Below are positions 48,622 to 58,100 of a DNA stretch of 64,000 nucleotides, piece by piece. Origin of the DNA: Actinoplanes sp. L3-i22 (GTDB lineage Bacteria > Actinomycetota > Actinomycetes > Mycobacteriales > Micromonosporaceae); contig NZ_AP024745.1 of NCBI RefSeq assembly GCF_019704555.1, forward strand, positions 5,340,501 through 5,404,500. The letters run 5' to 3'. The notes under the pieces are model-generated. The model had not been told where the DNA came from. It made no database searches and saw only the letters and a list, made by a program, of their open reading frames with translations. A program made the position numbers and the translations under genes. The first letter of the stretch is position 1. Each line of letters begins with the position of its first letter.

Positions 48622-49316
48622 GCCGTCACCAACCTTCCACGGGAGTCGGGGGCGAATCTGCTGATGCGCCGGATCGTGGCCGTGACCAGCGCGTCCAGCA
48701 GGTCACGGCCCTCGTCGGCGGACGCACCGGCCGGATCGCCGAGCACGCCGTTCGGTGCTACCGACCGGACTCCGCCGTTGACGAGCTCCGGCATCAGCTC
48801 GGCCAGCGGGCGGGTGTTCCCGGCGGCCGCGGCGGCCACTCGGACCTGGTCCGGGGCCAGGTGCAGCATCACGGCGGTCTCGGAGCGGCCGGCGTGCGCG
48901 TCGCCGGGGAACGCGCACGGCGTCCAGGCGACGTGGTGCCCCTCGGCCCGCAGCATCGTGACCGCGTTTTCGAGCGTGCGCACGTTGCCGCCGTGACCGT
49001 TTACGAACACCACCCGGTCGGCCCACAGCGCCAGCGAGCGCATCGTCTCGATCAATACCAGCCGCAGCGCCTCGTGCCCGATCGAGATCGTGCCGGGGAA
49101 CCCCGCGTGTTCGCCGCTGTTGCCGAACGCGATCGCCGGCGTGACCAGGGCTCCGGGTAGGTCGGCGGCGGTCCGCTCGGCGACGGCGCGGGCGATGACG
49201 GTGTCGGTGGTGAACGGTAGGTGCGGGCCGTGCTGCTCGGTCGAGCCCACCGGGACCAGGACCAGCGAGCCGGCGGCGGGCACCTCGGTCCACACGGCGC
49301 GGGCCAGCTCGGTCAT
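48618..49316 (-). CDS. mftE: Mycofactocin peptidase MftE (creatininase family)
   Basis: 232 residues from ATG 49316, coupled to mftD by an ATGA overlap. Metal-binding residues are in GSTEQHGPHLPFTTDT (Glu, His, Asp), FGNSGEHAGFPGTISIG and VNGHGGN. MftE cuts the modified precursor to release the C-terminal Val-Tyr derived AHDP. Length and motif order are normal for the family. Confidence 0.93.
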   Translation of the reverse strand: MTELARAVWTEVPAAGSLVLVPVGSTEQHGPHLPFTTDTVIARAVAERTAADLPGALVTPAIAFGNSGEHAGFPGTISIGHEALRLVLIETMRSLALWADRVVFVNGHGGNVRTLENAVTMLRAEGHHVAWTPCAFPGDAHAGRSETAVMLHLAPDQVRVAAAAAGNTRPLAELMPELVNGGVRSVAPNGVLGDPAGASADEGRDLLDALVTATIRRISRFAPDSRGRLVTA

Positions 49317-50473
49317 GGGATCGTCCGTCCTAGGGTGCGGGTGAAGCCGTCCGGGATCACCAGGTCGTCCGGTCCCAGGTCCCCGGGCGAGGCGTGGCCC
49401 AGTCCCAGGACCGCCGAGTCGAGGCCACCGCGCAGGATGTCCAGGACGTTCTCCACACCGGCCGGACCGTTCGCCGCGAGGCCCCACAGGTAGGCGCGGC
49501 CGATCAGGACGGCTTTCGCGCCGAGCGCGAGGGCTTTGGCCACGTCGCCGCCGCGCCGGATCCCGCCGTCGAGCAGCACCTCGACCTGGTCGCCGACGGC
49601 CGCGGCGATCGAGGGCAGCAGCCGGATCGTCGCCGGGGTGGTGTCCAGGTTGTTGCCGCCGTGGTTGGAGACCGACAGCGCGGTGACGCCTGCGTCGACC
49701 GCCCGGCGCGCGTCGTCGACCCGGCTGATCCCCTTGAGCAGGATTGGCCCACCCCACTGCTGCGCCAGCCAGGCGACGTCCGCCCAGGTGGGCGGCGTCG
49801 CCTGTTGCCACCGCCGGTAGGCGTCGAAGAAGGTCGTCGAGCCCTGGTTGGGGGTGGTCAGGTCCGGGATCCGCCCGGCCCGCGCGAACCGCCACAGCCA
49901 GCCCGGGTGCCGCAGCACGCCGGGAGCCATCCGCAGCATCGTCGCGAAGTCGACCTTCTCCGGGATGACCGGGCTGCCCCAGTCGCGGCCGTGCGAGAAC
50001 GACCAGTCCAGGGTGATGATCAACGCCCGGCACCCCGCCGCCCGGGCCCGATCCACGCGCTGGAGAAGCGTGTCCCGGTCGGCGCTCCAATGGATCTGGA
50101 ACACGGTGTCCGGGTTGGCCGCGACGACCTCTTCGACCGGCTTCGACGCGAAGTCGCTCAGGCTCATGATCACGCCACGGTTCGCGGCGGCGCGGGCGAC
50201 CGCGACCTCGCCGTCCGGGTGCACGGCCTGCACCCCGGTCGGCGAGATCAGCACCGGCATGGACGTCCGCATGCCGAGCACGGTCGTGGACAGGTCCCGC
50301 TGCGCGTGCTGGCCGGCGACCCGCGGGGCGAAGCCCAGCTCGCCGAACGCGGCGACGTTGTCCGCGACGGTGCGGCCGGCCTCCGAACCGGCCAGCAGCG
50401 CGCCGTACACGACGTACGGCAAATTCTTCTTTGCCTGTCGTTGTGCCTCGGCGACCGATTCGAACCAGGGCAT
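49313..50473 (-). CDS. mftD: Mycofactocin dehydrogenase MftD
   Basis: 386 residues from ATG 50473, which overlaps the mftC stop by one base (TGATG). FMN-dependent alpha-hydroxy-acid dehydrogenase fold: MPWFESVAEAQRQAKKNLPYVVYGALLAGSEAG, ISPTGVQAVHPDGEVAVARAA, TLDWSFSHGRDWGSP, the active-site His in SNHGGNN and GGIRRGGDVAKALALGAKAVLIGRAYLWGL. It forms the alpha-keto amide of premycofactocin. It has one paralogue at 45350. Confidence 0.93.
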   Translation of the reverse strand: MPWFESVAEAQRQAKKNLPYVVYGALLAGSEAGRTVADNVAAFGELGFAPRVAGQHAQRDLSTTVLGMRTSMPVLISPTGVQAVHPDGEVAVARAAANRGVIMSLSDFASKPVEEVVAANPDTVFQIHWSADRDTLLQRVDRARAAGCRALIITLDWSFSHGRDWGSPVIPEKVDFATMLRMAPGVLRHPGWLWRFARAGRIPDLTTPNQGSTTFFDAYRRWQQATPPTWADVAWLAQQWGGPILLKGISRVDDARRAVDAGVTALSVSNHGGNNLDTTPATIRLLPSIAAAVGDQVEVLLDGGIRRGGDVAKALALGAKAVLIGRAYLWGLAANGPAGVENVLDILRGGLDSAVLGLGHASPGDLGPDDLVIPDGFTRTLGRTIP

Positions 50474-51630
50474 CAGCGCAGGTCCGCACCGGCCAGTGGC
50501 GACTCCGCGCAGGCGCTGACCGGCGGACGGGAGATGGTGACCCGGACCTTGCGGTGCGAGTGGTCGCCGGACGGCTTGGGCACCGCGCCGCGGTTGGCCA
50601 GCATCGCCTCGCCGTAGCCCTGCACGCATTCCGGGTCCGGCCCGTCCAGCGGCAGCCCGGTGAAGAACTTGGCCGCCATGCATCCGCCCTTGCAGGTGTC
50701 GAAGAACGCGCACGAACTGCACGCCCCGCCCTGCTGCGGCTCGCGCAGCCGCCGGAACAGCGCCGACTCGCGCCACACCGTCGCGAAGCCGCCCTCGCCG
50801 CGGACGTTGCCGGCCAGGAACTCGTCGTGGATCGCGAACGGGCAGGCGTACACGTCACCGACCGGGTCGATCAGGCACACCACCCGGCCCGCGCCGCACA
50901 GGTTGAGCCCGGGCAGCGGATCGCCGAACGCCGACAGGTGGAAGAACGAGTCGCCGGTCAGCACCTGCTCGCCGTTGGCCACCAGCCAGTCGTAGAGCTC
51001 GCGCTGCTGGTGCGGCAGCGGGTGCAGGTCGTCCCAGACGTCGGCGCCGCGGCCCGAGGGGCGCAGCCGGGTCAGGCGCAGCTGCGCGCCGTACCGGTCA
51101 GCGATGTCCTTGAATTCATCCAGCTGCGCGATGTTGTGCCGGGTGCACACCACCGACAGCTTGAAGTTCTTCATGCCGGCCGCGGCCAGGTTCGCCATCG
51201 CCCGCATCGCCGTCTCATAGGACCCATTTCCGCGTACGGCGTCGTTCACCTCCGCGGTCGCGCCGTCGAGCGAGATCTGCACGTCGACGTAGTCGTTGCC
51301 GGCCAGTCGCCGGGCGATCGCCGGGGTGATCCGCACGCCGTTGGTGGAGAACTTCACGCCCACGTGGTGCTCGGTGGCGTAGTCCAGCAGCTCCCAGAAG
51401 TCGGCGCGCACGGTCGGCTCGCCGCCGCCGATGTTGACGTAGAAGACCTGCATGGCCTCCAGCTCGTCGATGACCGCCTTGGCCTCGGCGGTGCTCAGCT
51501 CGCGCGGATCACGCCGGCCGGAGCTGGACAGGCAGTGCGTGCAGGACAGGTTGCAGGCGTAGGTGAGCTCCCAGGTCAGGCAGATCGGGGAGTCGAGGCC
51601 GTACTCGAAGAGATCCACCAGGGCGGTCAT
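50473..51630 (-). CDS. mftC: Mycofactocin radical SAM maturase MftC
   Basis: 385 residues from ATG 51630, overlapping the mftB stop (ATGA). The radical SAM cluster motif is CNLSCTHC (Cys 26, 30, 33), followed by GGGEPTVRADF. The C-terminal SPASM domain holds further cysteines (CGAGRVVCLIDPVGDVYACPF, CSSCAFFDTCKGGC). MftC decarboxylates the terminal Tyr of MftA and joins it to the preceding Val. All cluster ligands are present. Confidence 0.95.
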   Translation of the reverse strand: MTALVDLFEYGLDSPICLTWELTYACNLSCTHCLSSSGRRDPRELSTAEAKAVIDELEAMQVFYVNIGGGEPTVRADFWELLDYATEHHVGVKFSTNGVRITPAIARRLAGNDYVDVQISLDGATAEVNDAVRGNGSYETAMRAMANLAAAGMKNFKLSVVCTRHNIAQLDEFKDIADRYGAQLRLTRLRPSGRGADVWDDLHPLPHQQRELYDWLVANGEQVLTGDSFFHLSAFGDPLPGLNLCGAGRVVCLIDPVGDVYACPFAIHDEFLAGNVRGEGGFATVWRESALFRRLREPQQGGACSSCAFFDTCKGGCMAAKFFTGLPLDGPDPECVQGYGEAMLANRGAVPKPSGDHSHRKVRVTISRPPVSACAESPLAGADLR

Positions 51631-51911
51631 GGCTGCGGGCCCCTTTCGGTCAGCATGGACGATTCCGCGAGCACCGCGAGGGCTCGCGCGTACCGGGGGA
51701 GGTCGCCGACACCGGCGGCCTGGCAGGCGGCCCGCGCGCTCGGCGCGTCCGCGAGCTCCTGCACGACGGCGAGCAGCCCGCGGTCCTTGAGGAAGGACAG
51801 CTTGCGGGTGCCGAAGTGGTACAGCAGCGCCCCGAAGGGCTCGGGCCGCACCGAGACCTGCGGGTGCAGGTCCCAGGCGCGGTCCAGGTCGAAGACCGAG
51901 GCGACGGACAT
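51627..51911 (-). CDS. mftB: Mycofactocin chaperone MftB
   Basis: 94 residues from ATG 51911, ten bases after the mftA stop. VFDLDRAWDLHPQVSVRPEPFGALLYHFGTRKLSFLKDRGLLAVVQELADAPSARAACQAAG is the RiPP recognition element-type fold that binds the MftA leader and presents it to MftC. It overlaps the mftC start. Confidence 0.92.
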   Translation of the reverse strand: MSVASVFDLDRAWDLHPQVSVRPEPFGALLYHFGTRKLSFLKDRGLLAVVQELADAPSARAACQAAGVGDLPRYARALAVLAESSMLTERGPQP

Positions 51912-51921
51912 GGCGCGGGGT

Positions 51922-52050
51922 CTAGTAGACGCCGCACATGCCGTCGATGGAGACCTCTTCGACCAGGTCGTCGGCCTCGATCAGGGCCTCGGCCGGGACC
52001 TGCTCGGCGACGATCTCGGCCGGGTTGTCGGCAGTCTTCTGCTCGTCCAT
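51922..52050 (-). CDS. mftA: Mycofactocin precursor peptide MftA
   Basis: 42 residues from ATG 52050 with AGAGGAG seven bases upstream. An acidic leader (MDEQKTADNPAEIVAEQ...EEVS) ends in the invariant core IDGMCGVY; the last Val-Tyr become the cofactor. It is too short for most gene callers but codon use, ribosome site and position before mftB make it certain. The likely MftR operator is centred 51 bases upstream. Confidence 0.97.
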   Translation of the reverse strand: MDEQKTADNPAEIVAEQVPAEALIEADDLVEEVSIDGMCGVY

Positions 52051-52093
52051 GATTGCTCCTCTGCCAGGGCGGATACCGTTGTTGCGAGATTAA

Positions 52094-52108
52094 TGGCATG
52101 CGGTGCCA
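52094..52108. promoter_or_regulatory. Probable MftR operator between mftA and mftG
   Basis: TGGCAT-GCG-GTGCCA, followed by AAAAT, matches the palindrome at 45292 with one arm change. It stands in the divergent gap and could block both mftA and mftG. Confidence 0.65.
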
Positions 52109-52118
52109 AAATGGAAGG

Positions 52119-53504
52119 GTGGAGAAGACCGAACCTGCTGACGTCGTGGTGATCGGGGCGGGCGCCGCCGGTGCCGTGCTGGCCGCGCGCCTGAGCGAGG
52201 ACCCCGGCCGGGTCGTGCTCGTCCTGGAGGCGGGCCCGCTGGAACAGGACCCCGGACTGCTCGACGCCCGCCGCGTCCCCGGGGCGCAGCCCGGGCATCC
52301 GGCCACCGTCGACTACCCGGTGAACCTGATGCCCGGGCGCCCCTGGATCGTGCCGCGCGGGCGGATCCTCGGCGGCTCGACGACGGTCAACGGGGGCTAC
52401 TTCATCCGCGCCCGGCACGCGGACTTCACCCGCTGGGCCGAGCCGGCCTGGGCGTACGACCGGGTACTGCCGTTGATGCGCCGGCTGGAATCCGGGCCGA
52501 TGCCGATCCGCCACGCCCGCCTGGAGCATCCCGCCGCCGTGGCGTTTCAGCGGGCCGCCGCCGCTCTCGGGTTCCCGGCGGAGCCGGACAAGAACCAGCA
52601 GGGGGCGCCCGGGTTCGGCCCGGTGCCGTGCAACGTCGTCGCCGGGATCCGGCGGAACGCCGGGCTCGCCTATCTGCCCGCCGAGGTGCGCGCCCGGCCC
52701 AACCTGACCGTCCTCGGCGGGTGCCGGGCGACCCGGATCCTGACCGGGAGCGGCCGGGTCACCGGCGTGCTCACCGCGCACGGCACCGTCGCGGCCGGAT
52801 CGGTCGTGCTCAGCGCCGGAGCGTTCGCCACCGCGCAGTTGCTGCTGCTGTCCGGCATCGGGCCGCGGGACGACCTGGAGCGCCTGGGGATCCCCGTGGT
52901 GCGCGACGCGCCCGGCGTCGGCGCCGGGTTCAGCGACCACCCCCACGTGGTGCTGCCGTGGGACATGCCGGCCGATCCGGGCGGCTCCTGGCTCGGCGGG
53001 TGCCTGCACCTGAACTCCAGCGACGCCGCCGGCGGTCCGGGCAACCTGGAGATCCTGCAGTCGCTGGACCCGCCGGCGTTCCTGGTGGCCGATCAGACAC
53101 CGAGCCGGACCGGGACGCTGCGGCTGCGGTCGTCCGATCCGGATCAGCCGCCGGTGATCGACTACGGCTACCTCGGCACCCCGGCCAGCCGTCGCCGGCT
53201 GCGCGAGGCGGTGCGGGTCACCGCCGAGATCGCCGGCGCCCGGCTGCGCGGGCCGGCGCCCGCGACCCTGCGCGACGACCGGGCGCTCGACGAGTGGATC
53301 CGGGCGCATCTCGGGACCGCCCAGCACACCTGCGGCACGGCCCCGATGGGTCCGGTCGCCGATCAGTACGGCCGGGTGCACGGCGTCGACGGCCTGCGCC
53401 TCGCCGACACGTCACTGCTGCCCGACGCGCCGATGCGCGGACCGGCCGCCACCGCCGTCCTGATCGGCGAGCTGATCGCCGACGCCGTCCGCCGCGATTG
53501 GTGA
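52119..53504 (+). CDS. mftG: MftG-type GMC oxidoreductase
   Basis: 461 residues from GTG 52119; ATG 52098 is in frame but lies within the operator palindrome. FAD motif DVVVIGAGAAGAVLAARLSED, GRILGGSTTVNGGYFIRARHADFTRWAE, LSAGAFATAQLLLLSGIGP and the C-terminal QHTCGTAPMG...GLRLADTSLLPDAPMRGPAATAVLIGELIAD are typical GMC. MftG links mycofactocinol oxidation to the respiratory chain. It is divergent from mftA and its 3' end overlaps the XRE regulator gene by 93 bases. Confidence 0.9.
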   Translation: MEKTEPADVVVIGAGAAGAVLAARLSEDPGRVVLVLEAGPLEQDPGLLDARRVPGAQPGHPATVDYPVNLMPGRPWIVPRGRILGGSTTVNGGYFIRARHADFTRWAEPAWAYDRVLPLMRRLESGPMPIRHARLEHPAAVAFQRAAAALGFPAEPDKNQQGAPGFGPVPCNVVAGIRRNAGLAYLPAEVRARPNLTVLGGCRATRILTGSGRVTGVLTAHGTVAAGSVVLSAGAFATAQLLLLSGIGPRDDLERLGIPVVRDAPGVGAGFSDHPHVVLPWDMPADPGGSWLGGCLHLNSSDAAGGPGNLEILQSLDPPAFLVADQTPSRTGTLRLRSSDPDQPPVIDYGYLGTPASRRRLREAVRVTAEIAGARLRGPAPATLRDDRALDEWIRAHLGTAQHTCGTAPMGPVADQYGRVHGVDGLRLADTSLLPDAPMRGPAATAVLIGELIADAVRRDW

Positions 53505-54314
53505 GGCGAGATCGCGGAACACCTGGTGGGTCCGGGAGCCCGGGGCGGCGCAGTAGGCGATCAGCCGCTGGCCGGTCTCCGGGATGTGCAGGACCTGGCA
53601 CTCGTACTCCAGCGGCCCCAGCCTCGCGGTCCGCACCTTCTTGGTGATCGCCCGGCGGACCTCGATGTCGTGCTCGGCCCACATCGCCGCGAACCGTGGC
53701 GCGGTGCCGAGCAGCTCGGTGACCAGGGCGGCGAGCCCGGCGTCCCCGGGATGCCGGGCGTAGGCGGCGCGCAGGTCGGCGACGGTCGACCGGGTGAACG
53801 CGTCCGCCGACCCGCTGTCCCAGCGCTCGTGGTCGACGTCGTGCCCGAACAGCCAGCGGATCATGTTCCGGTCACCGCGACCGGGATCGAGAAGATCACC
53901 CATGACGTACGGGGCCAGGCCGTTCCAGGCGAGGATGTCGTACTTGGCGTCGACGACGTACGCGGGTGTCGCCGGCAGCCCGTCCAGCAGGTAGCGGATC
54001 GCCGTGGGAATCTCGGTCGACGGGCCGCTCGCCCGCGGGGGAGTGACCCCCGCGACCCGGAACAGGTAGTCACGCTCGTCCCGGTTCAGTAGCAACGCCC
54101 GGGTCAGCGCGGCCAGGATCTGCCGCGACGGATTCGGCCCGCGGCCCTGCTCCAGCCGGATGTAGTAGTCGATCGACATGCCGGCCAGCTGCGCCACCTC
54201 CTGCCGGCGCAGCCCGGGCGTGCGCCGGCGCGACCCGTCCGGCAGCCCGACGTCACCGGGTCGCAGCCGGGCCCGCCGTGATCGCAGGAACGCCGCCAGC
54301 TCCGCCCGGTCCAT
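53412..54314 (-). CDS. XRE-family regulator with MmyB-like ligand domain
   Basis: 300 residues from ATG 54314. The N-terminal HTH is FLRSRRARLRPGDVGLPDGSRRRTPGLRRQEVAQLAGMSIDYYIRLEQGRGPNPSRQILAALTRAL, followed by the PAS-like MmyB domain (AYVVDAKYDILAWNGLAPYVMGDLLD... NMIRWLFGHD). Members bind small lipids or other ligands and often control a divergent SDR, as here at 54416. The last about 30 residues are antisense to mftG and may be read-through. Confidence 0.88.
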   Translation of the reverse strand: MDRAELAAFLRSRRARLRPGDVGLPDGSRRRTPGLRRQEVAQLAGMSIDYYIRLEQGRGPNPSRQILAALTRALLLNRDERDYLFRVAGVTPPRASGPSTEIPTAIRYLLDGLPATPAYVVDAKYDILAWNGLAPYVMGDLLDPGRGDRNMIRWLFGHDVDHERWDSGSADAFTRSTVADLRAAYARHPGDAGLAALVTELLGTAPRFAAMWAEHDIEVRRAITKKVRTARLGPLEYECQVLHIPETGQRLIAYCAAPGSRTHQVFRDLASPIAADGVGDQLADQDGGGGRSAHRRVGQQ

Positions 54315-54415
54315 CGCCCAAGGATGCCCCGGTGGCCGCCCCGGAAGGTGGTATCGGTTGTACCAGCATCGGGTGATCCCTGCCTCGCGCCGCCCGGGCC
54401 GCGCAGGATCGCGGC

Positions 54416-55135
54416 ATGACGAAGATCGCGCTGGTCACCGGCGCCAACAAGGGAATCGGGTACGAGACCGCCCGGCTGCTCGCCGAGCAGGGCATGACGG
54501 TGCTGGTCGGGGCGCGCGACGAGGAGCTCGGCGCGACCGCCGCGGCGGCGCTCGGCGCGCGGTTCGTGCGGCTCGACGTCAGCGACGACGACTCCATCGC
54601 CCGGGCGGCCGAGCTGGTCGCCGCCGAATACGGCCGGCTGGACGTGCTGGTCAACAACGCCGGCATCACCGGCAGCGTCGAGGGCGCCCGGGGCGGCCCG
54701 AGCCGGACCAGCCGGGCGGCGCTGCGGCAGGTGTTCGAGACGAACGTCTTCGGCCTGGTCGCGGTCACCAACGCGTTCCTGCCGCTGCTGCGGAAGGCGG
54801 ACGCCGCCCGGATCGTCAACGTGTCCAGCGAGGTCGGCTCGTTCACGTCGATGACCGACCCGGCGAACCCGCTCTCCGGGATGGCGGCGATCGTCTACCC
54901 GACGTCCAAGACCGCGGTCAACATGATCACCGTGATGTACGCCAAGGAGCTGGCCGGCACCGGGATCAAGGTCAACGCCGCGGTCCCCGGGCACTGCGCC
55001 ACCGACCTGACCCGCCACACCGGCGACCGCAGCGCCACCGACGGCGCCACGGTCAGCGTCCACCTCGCCACCCTCCCGGCCGACGGCCCCACCGGCCGGC
55101 TCCTCACCGACGGCGGCCGCCAACTTCCCTTCTGA
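54416..55135 (+). CDS. Short-chain dehydrogenase/reductase
   Basis: 239 residues from ATG 54416. TGANKGIGYETARLLAEQGMTVLVGARDEE, LVNNAGITG, and YPTSKTAVNMIT with the YxxxK pair belong to the carbonyl-reductase-like classical SDRs (NADPH preference suggested by the Arg after beta-2). It is divergent from the XRE regulator, a frequent actinomycete pair in which the regulator controls the SDR. Substrate unknown. Confidence 0.88.
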   Translation: MTKIALVTGANKGIGYETARLLAEQGMTVLVGARDEELGATAAAALGARFVRLDVSDDDSIARAAELVAAEYGRLDVLVNNAGITGSVEGARGGPSRTSRAALRQVFETNVFGLVAVTNAFLPLLRKADAARIVNVSSEVGSFTSMTDPANPLSGMAAIVYPTSKTAVNMITVMYAKELAGTGIKVNAAVPGHCATDLTRHTGDRSATDGATVSVHLATLPADGPTGRLLTDGGRQLPF

Positions 55136-55159
55136 CCCGGCCGGCACCCCCGCACCGCT

Positions 55160-58100
55160 TCACCGGGTGGTTCGGATGCCCAGGTTTCGCCGCGGACGAT
55201 CGGTGCGGATCATGCTGGGCGTCACCCGGATGGCGATCAGCCCGGACGGGCCGCCGGCCATGATGGTGTCGCCGCCGACCACGGCGACGGACCAGACCGC
55301 GGGGCCGATCTCGATCACCTCGCCGACCCGGCCGTCGAGGTCCCAGATGGCGATCGCCCCGCCGTAGCTGCCGGTGACCACCACGGGACGGTCGTGCAGG
55401 CGGGTCACGACGACATCGCTCAGGCGCAAGCCGTGTCCGTCGTCCAGGGTGGTGTCGGCCAGGAGCGTGCCGTCCGCGGCGTCCCAGACGTGCACATGTG
55501 CCTGCGCGCCGACGCCGACGGCGACCGTCCGCCCGCCGATCCGGCCGGTGCTGATGCGCCAGATATCCGTGCCGGACCGGCATCCGTCGGCGAGTTTCCC
55601 GGCACAGAGCTCACCTTTGTCCAGGTCGACCGTCGTGATCCGGTTCCCGCCGGGCACGACCGCGACGTTGCCGATCGATGCCACCGATCTGACGAGGCCC
55701 CCGACGTCGACGGTCGCGAGCTCCTGCCGCAGCTGGTCCGGATCCCAGATCTGCAGGAGACCGGTCCTGGTCATCACCATGATCCGGCCCGGGGCCGTGC
55801 CCAATGCGGAGATCTGGCGCGGCTCACACGCGGTGAACCGGCGCCGGGTCTCGAGCGTGGCGACCTTGATGAGGTGCACGCTGCCGTCGGCCATTGCCAG
55901 CGCGAGGTCTTCCGGGCCGGGACCGGGATTGCGGGCCATCGGCGACAGGTCCTCGCACGGGGCGGGACGGGCGGCGACCGTGTGGCCGTTCGCGGGATCG
56001 AGGAGCAGGAGATGCTCACCGGTCGAAGCGAGCAGGCGTTCCTGGCCGTCTACGGGTATCGGCAGCAGCTGGCCGACGCCGAAGCCATGACGGGTCTCGG
56101 TGGTCCCGCCGGGGTACCAGATCCGCGTCGCGCCGTCGCCGCCACAGGTAGCCGCCACGGGACCGCCGGACAGGCTGAGCGTCGCGACGCCGGCGACGCC
56201 ACCCTCGTGCGCGGCGATCTCCTGCGCCACGGGCCGACCGTCGGGCCAGGTCCACAGCCGCAGCCGTCCGTCGCCGCCGCCCGCCCACAACAGGCCGCCA
56301 CCGATGGTCAGCGCCGTCGTGCCGATGCCGGGGCCGGTGAGGTCGTCGCCTACTCCGCGGCCGGTCAGGATGTCCCGCCGGATGATCGGGCGGTCCAGCC
56401 GGCCCCCGAGCACAGCCACGGCACGTCCGCCGGCCTCGCCGAGCGCACCCGACCACACGGGTCCGTCCGGGTCGGCGATACCGTCCTCGAAGGCCTGGAA
56501 GGGAACGCCGTACCGGGTCCCGGCCAGCAGATCGAGCGTTTCGACCGTCCCGTGCCGGTCGACCAGCAGCAGCGGGCGATCCACCACCACCGCGGCGGCG
56601 AGCGGCCGGGATCCGGCCGGAAGGCGGAGCAGTGGTCCGGCAGGCTCCGCGCGCTGCGGATCCCAGAGCCGGGCGGTTTCGGCACCCGCCAACAGCAGAA
56701 AATCCCTGCCCCGGTACGCCATCGGGGCGCAGTAGTTCGGCCGGTCCACCTCAGCCCGGGGAGTCCAGGGTTCGACGCCCCGGCTGTCCAGGTCGTATCG
56801 GCTCATGCTGCCGTCGTTGCCCAGGATGACGATGCCGCCGGGGACGGGCGCCGCCCAGCGTGCTGGCGGGCGAGGCTCGGGAAGGAAGACGGGCATGATC
56901 TGTTCCGGTGTTATCCGCCACGCGCTGATCCGGCTCTCGGAGTGCGCCACGATCAACCCGGCTCCGACTGCCACGCCGCGGACCGGGTGGGCCTGGGAAC
57001 CGATCAGGCCGCTTCCGCCGGTGATGGCGTGCCATCGGGCCCACGGCACCGACCAGGGCAGTCGCAGCGGCAAGGCGCCGAGTTCGTCGGCGAGGTCGTC
57101 CGCGCCGAGCTTGCGTGCCGCCATCTGCAGGTAGGCCGCGCGCTCGCCGTCCTCGTGGACGAACAGCATCCGGCCCGCGCGCTGGACCACGTCGATGACG
57201 GCCTGGATCGCCGCGGTGGGTGGTCCCTCGGTCCGGTCGTAGACCGGCAGGTATCCGATCACCTGGTCGGGATCTGTCGCGACCAGGAACAGCGGATCGG
57301 TGAGCAGGCCGGTGATCTCGCGTGCGGCGGACGCGTGGGCGGCCAGGTGCAGGCGGACGTACTCACCGGCGGACAGCCAGTCGGGTCCGCTGCCGTCGGC
57401 CTGGGCCGGCACGTGCCTGATCAACGTGCGCATCACTACCCGGTGCGCGGCGCGGACGTCCATCCGGGCGGTGACCAGCCCCCGTAGGTGTTCCCGCAGA
57501 GCCTCGTGGAAGAGCCGGAAGGTGCGGTCGGTGACGTCCAGCAGGTGAACCGCCCGGCGCTCACCGAGCAGCCACGCCACGTCCTGTGCCGTGTAGCGGT
57601 CCGTGCCGAGTTCGGTTGCCAGCGCGGCCCACACGACGGGGTCGCTCAGACCGGCGCCCTCGGCGAAGGCCAGCGGAACCAGAAGATCGCGTACCCGCCT
57701 GCGCTCATCCCCGAATGCGGCCAGGTAGCGCTCCATCGCGGCATCGACCGAGTCCGGAAACTGTTCAGGCGAATCGTCGGTGGCCTGCGGCAGGGCTGCC
57801 AGCGTCAGACAGGTCAACTGCACGACCAGGAAGTTCGTGCCGGCGCGCCGGGCCAACGCGCCCGCCACGCGGTCCGCGAGCTCGGGCTCGTCCCGGTACG
57901 GCGAGGACACCCCGGGCTCGTCCTCGGCGGTCAGACACCGCCGGCCGTACTCGGCAAGGTCCACCTGCTCGAAGTAGGCGGGAGCTTCCAGCGGCAGTTC
58001 CACTGCGTGCGGGCCACAGCGGCGCAGCAGCGTGCGGTCGGGGCCGGTGCGCATACCGAGCAGGAGGCACAGACGCCACGCCGCCGCCCCCGCGGCCAGC

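Noticed and set aside
52098..52100. ATG as start of mftG
   Set aside because: It lies inside the MftR-like palindrome and would add seven residues not expected before the FAD motif; GTG 52119 is preferred, though not proved.
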